Origin: Lutibacter sp. B1
Lineage (GTDB): Bacteria; Bacteroidota; Bacteroidia; Flavobacteriales; Flavobacteriaceae
Direction of reading: 5' to 3'
Assembly: GCF_012524075.1 (NCBI RefSeq)
Contig: NZ_JAAZUI010000009.1
Span: forward strand, 57,263 to 121,262
Length of the DNA: 64,000 nucleotides
Under the pieces are notes generated by a model. The model searched no databases and was not told the origin of the DNA. It worked only from the letters and a program-made list of their open reading frames with translations. The position numbers and the translations under genes are program-made. The stretch's first letter is position 1, and each line of letters begins with the position of its first letter. Shown here one piece after another: positions 61,857 through 64,000 of this stretch.

Positions 61857-64000
61857 ATGACAAAAAAATTACTCTATATACAAATTTTAATTCTACTAAT
61901 TTCATTTTCAACATCTGCCCAAAAAGTTGAAAAACAAAAAGGGCATTATAACACTAGTAAATTCAGGCAATTACATCAAGAATTGCCAACACCAGATAGC
62001 CAACATACTGCTTCAGGAGCTCCCGGTTATGAGTATACACAACAGCAAGTTGATTATAAAATGAATATTATACTTGATGATGATAAGCAACGTATTTATG
62101 GTGAAGAAACAATTACCTATCATAACAATTCTAAAGATAATTTAGAATATTTATGGCTTCAACTTGATCAAAATATGCGTGCTGCCGATTCAAAAACACC
62201 TGATATTAAAGGTAGCGGAGCCAACACATTATACACACCTGCTCAATTTTCAAAAAATTTCTTAGAGAAAAAATTTGATGGTGGGTTTAAAATTGAATAT
62301 GTTAAAAATATTGATGGCAGTAATGCATCCTATCTTATAAATCAAACAATGATGCGTATAAATCTGGATAAGCCATTAGCATCAGGCGATACTTATTCAT
62401 TCAAAATTAAATGGTGGTATAATATAAACAATCACGTAACACAAGGTGGTAGATCTGGGTTTGAACATTTTCCTGCTGATGGCAACAATAGTTATGTTAT
62501 TGCTCAGTTTTTTCCGAGATTATGTGTTTATGACAATGTAGAAGGTTGGCAAAACGATCAATTTTGGGGAAGAAGTGAATTTGCATTAGAATTTGGAAAT
62601 TATGAAGTTGCTATTACAACTCCTGCCGATCATATACTAGGAGCAACAGGTGTATTAAAAAATGAAGCTGAAGTGCTTACCAAAACACAACAAAAAAGAT
62701 TAGCAGAGGCAAGAAAAACTTTTGATAATCCGGTAATTATTGTAACCCAAGAAGAAGCTATTAAAGCAGAACAAAGCAAATCTGAAAAAACTAAAACCTG
62801 GAAATTTTTTGCAGAAAATGTTAGAGATTATGCTTTTGCTACATCACGAAAATTTATTTGGGATGCTATGGCTGTTGATATAAACGGAAGAACTGTTATG
62901 GCTTATTCTTATTATTCAAAAGAAGCAAATCCTTTATATGGAGATCATTCTACCAGAGCAGTTGCCCAAACTTTAAAAACGTATTCAAAACATACTTTTG
63001 ATTATCCTTATCACAAAGCAATCTCGGTTGATGGACAAATGGGTATGGAATATCCTCAAATTTGTTTCAATCCCGGAAGACCAAATCCTGATGGCACATA
63101 CAGCGATCGTACAAAATATAGAATGATTGGTGTTACAATTCATGAGGTTGGTCATAACTTTTTCCCTATGATTGTAAATTCAGACGAACGTCAATGGACT
63201 TGGATGGATGAAGGTTTAAATTCATTTGTTCAGATGTTGGCTCAAATGGAATATGAAGAAAATTACCCTTTAAATAGAGGTTTACCCAAAAATATTGTAC
63301 CCTATATGAAAGGCGATCAATCTAAATTATCTCCAATTATGGCAAAAGGCGATGATTTATTTAATTTTGGTTCTAATGCTTATGCAAAACCTGCTACCGG
63401 TTTATGGATTTTGAGAAATACAATTATGGGACCCGAATTATTTGACCATGCATTTAAAACGTATGCAAAACGTTGGAAATTTAAACACCCTACTCCTGCA
63501 GATTTCTTCAGAACTATGGAAGATGCTTCGGCAATGGATTTAGATTGGTTTTGGAGAGGTTGGTTTTACACAACAGGATATAATGATATCGGAATAAAAG
63601 AAGTGAAAAAATATCATGTAACTGATAAACCTACGCAACAAGCTAAAGACTTAGCTACAAGATATGGTATAACTATAGATCAACTACCTCCTGCTCTTTA
63701 CTTAGTTTCTGAAGATAGTGATGAATTTACCGAAGACCTAAAAAATAAAAAAGCGGAAGATTATAGTATTCTGAATAATTATATTGAAGAAAACTTTACT
63801 CCTGAAGAAAAAGCTGATTTAAAAGCACCAAAATATTTTTATGAATTAAAATTTGAAAAACCCGGAGATTTGGTAATGCCAATTATTGTTGAATTTGAAT
63901 ATGAAGATGGCACAAAAGAACGAAAACAATATCCTGCTCAAATTTGGAGACTTAATGATGATGAAGTAACTAAAGTTTTTCATAGCAGTAAAGCAATTAC
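61857..64000 (+). CDS. Secreted M1-family zinc metallopeptidase (paralog 2), cut by window end
   Basis: The ATG at 61857 opens a frame that runs off the window after about 714 codons. The signal peptide MTKKLLYIQILILLISFS ends near TSAQ. The mature start GHYNTSKFRQLHQELPTP mirrors paralog 1 (GHYNINKFRQLHQELPTP). HEVGH and MDEG are present. The N-terminal half differs at many residues; the last 190 codons encode the same protein as paralog 1. Confidence 0.92.
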   Translation, partial: MTKKLLYIQILILLISFSTSAQKVEKQKGHYNTSKFRQLHQELPTPDSQHTASGAPGYEYTQQQVDYKMNIILDDDKQRIYGEETITYHNNSKDNLEYLWLQLDQNMRAADSKTPDIKGSGANTLYTPAQFSKNFLEKKFDGGFKIEYVKNIDGSNASYLINQTMMRINLDKPLASGDTYSFKIKWWYNINNHVTQGGRSGFEHFPADGNNSYVIAQFFPRLCVYDNVEGWQNDQFWGRSEFALEFGNYEVAITTPADHILGATGVLKNEAEVLTKTQQKRLAEARKTFDNPVIIVTQEEAIKAEQSKSEKTKTWKFFAENVRDYAFATSRKFIWDAMAVDINGRTVMAYSYYSKEANPLYGDHSTRAVAQTLKTYSKHTFDYPYHKAISVDGQMGMEYPQICFNPGRPNPDGTYSDRTKYRMIGVTIHEVGHNFFPMIVNSDERQWTWMDEGLNSFVQMLAQMEYEENYPLNRGLPKNIVPYMKGDQSKLSPIMAKGDDLFNFGSNAYAKPATGLWILRNTIMGPELFDHAFKTYAKRWKFKHPTPADFFRTMEDASAMDLDWFWRGWFYTTGYNDIGIKEVKKYHVTDKPTQQAKDLATRYGITIDQLPPALYLVSEDSDEFTEDLKNKKAEDYSILNNYIEENFTPEEKADLKAPKYFYELKFEKPGDLVMPIIVEFEYEDGTKERKQYPAQIWRLNDDEVTKVFHSSKAI
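63427..64000 (+). repeat. Near-identical C-terminal segment of M1 peptidase paralogs, copy 2
   Basis: Second copy of the segment at 61101-61674. The match continues to the last base of the window and probably beyond. Confidence 0.85.

Noticed and set aside
1..64000. CRISPR arrays, insertion sequences, prophage or integrative elements
   Set aside because: No regularly spaced repeats, transposase or integrase reading frames, or phage structural genes are visible.

Overview
The window is a chromosomal segment from a low-GC member of the Flavobacteriaceae (Bacteroidetes). The reasons are consistent along its length. Many promoters carry the Bacteroidetes -7 element TAnnTTTG. There are families typical of the group: LytTR response regulators with His_kinase-type sensors, 2TM-domain proteins, a TonB-dependent receptor with a carboxypeptidase-like domain, DUF3822, DUF6702, DUF2141 and DUF4369 proteins, and a paralogous EF-G2. 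Lipoprotein and signal peptides end in SC or SQ. I see no insertion sequence, prophage, integrase or CRISPR array, so this looks like core chromosome. The genus cannot be fixed from the sequence alone.

Layout. 1-6.7 kb: a truncated copper-type P-ATPase (CcoI-like) faces an Fnr-type regulator across an FNR-like palindrome; then an alpha-oxoamine synthase and a cysteine/cysteate-synthase-like enzyme (a likely sulfonolipid pair), oligopeptidase B and YbaB. 6.7-19 kb: a RecD-like helicase, a possible pseudopilin/actin-fold pair upstream of rsmD, a tight four-gene operon of three SurA-like chaperones plus MoxR, then an ATPase, recQ and fmt. 19-30 kb: HU, YqgE, a class IV aminotransferase, tRNA-Met(CAT), tRNA-Gly(TCC), a VanY/GNAT operon, rhomboid protease, a lipid A-type acyltransferase, an outer membrane protein, glmM and rpsA.

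30.5-36.7 kb holds the most distinctive system: a LytTR response regulator, a stand-alone 2TM protein, a secreted TPR-like protein, a TonB-dependent receptor, a histidine kinase that carries its own 2TM domain, and a secreted DUF2141 protein, all on the minus strand in three transcription units. Each unit is preceded by the same direct repeat, ACA(A/G)TTC twice with a period of exactly 21 bases, and in all three the TTTG of the -7 position lies exactly 43 bases from the proximal repeat. This fits a local LytTR regulon controlling its own sensor, receptor and regulator.

36.8-46 kb: an EF-G2 paralog whose catalytic histidine is Leu84, a small Cys-rich membrane protein, a GT2 glycosyltransferase, an ECF sigma factor, lipA, a possible sigma-54-driven small RNA, ung and an Smr-less mutS2. 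46-57 kb: an OmpA protein, MATE transporter, tpx-dgkA, and an envelope/division operon ftsK-lolA-lptG-ribB (the ribB has a dead GTP cyclohydrolase II half) followed by a DUF4369 lipoprotein; then pepE. 57-64 kb: two tandem carboxypeptidase-regulatory-like proteins, a DUF6702 protein and two tandem M1 metallopeptidases, the second cut by the window end, whose C-terminal thirds look recently homogenised.
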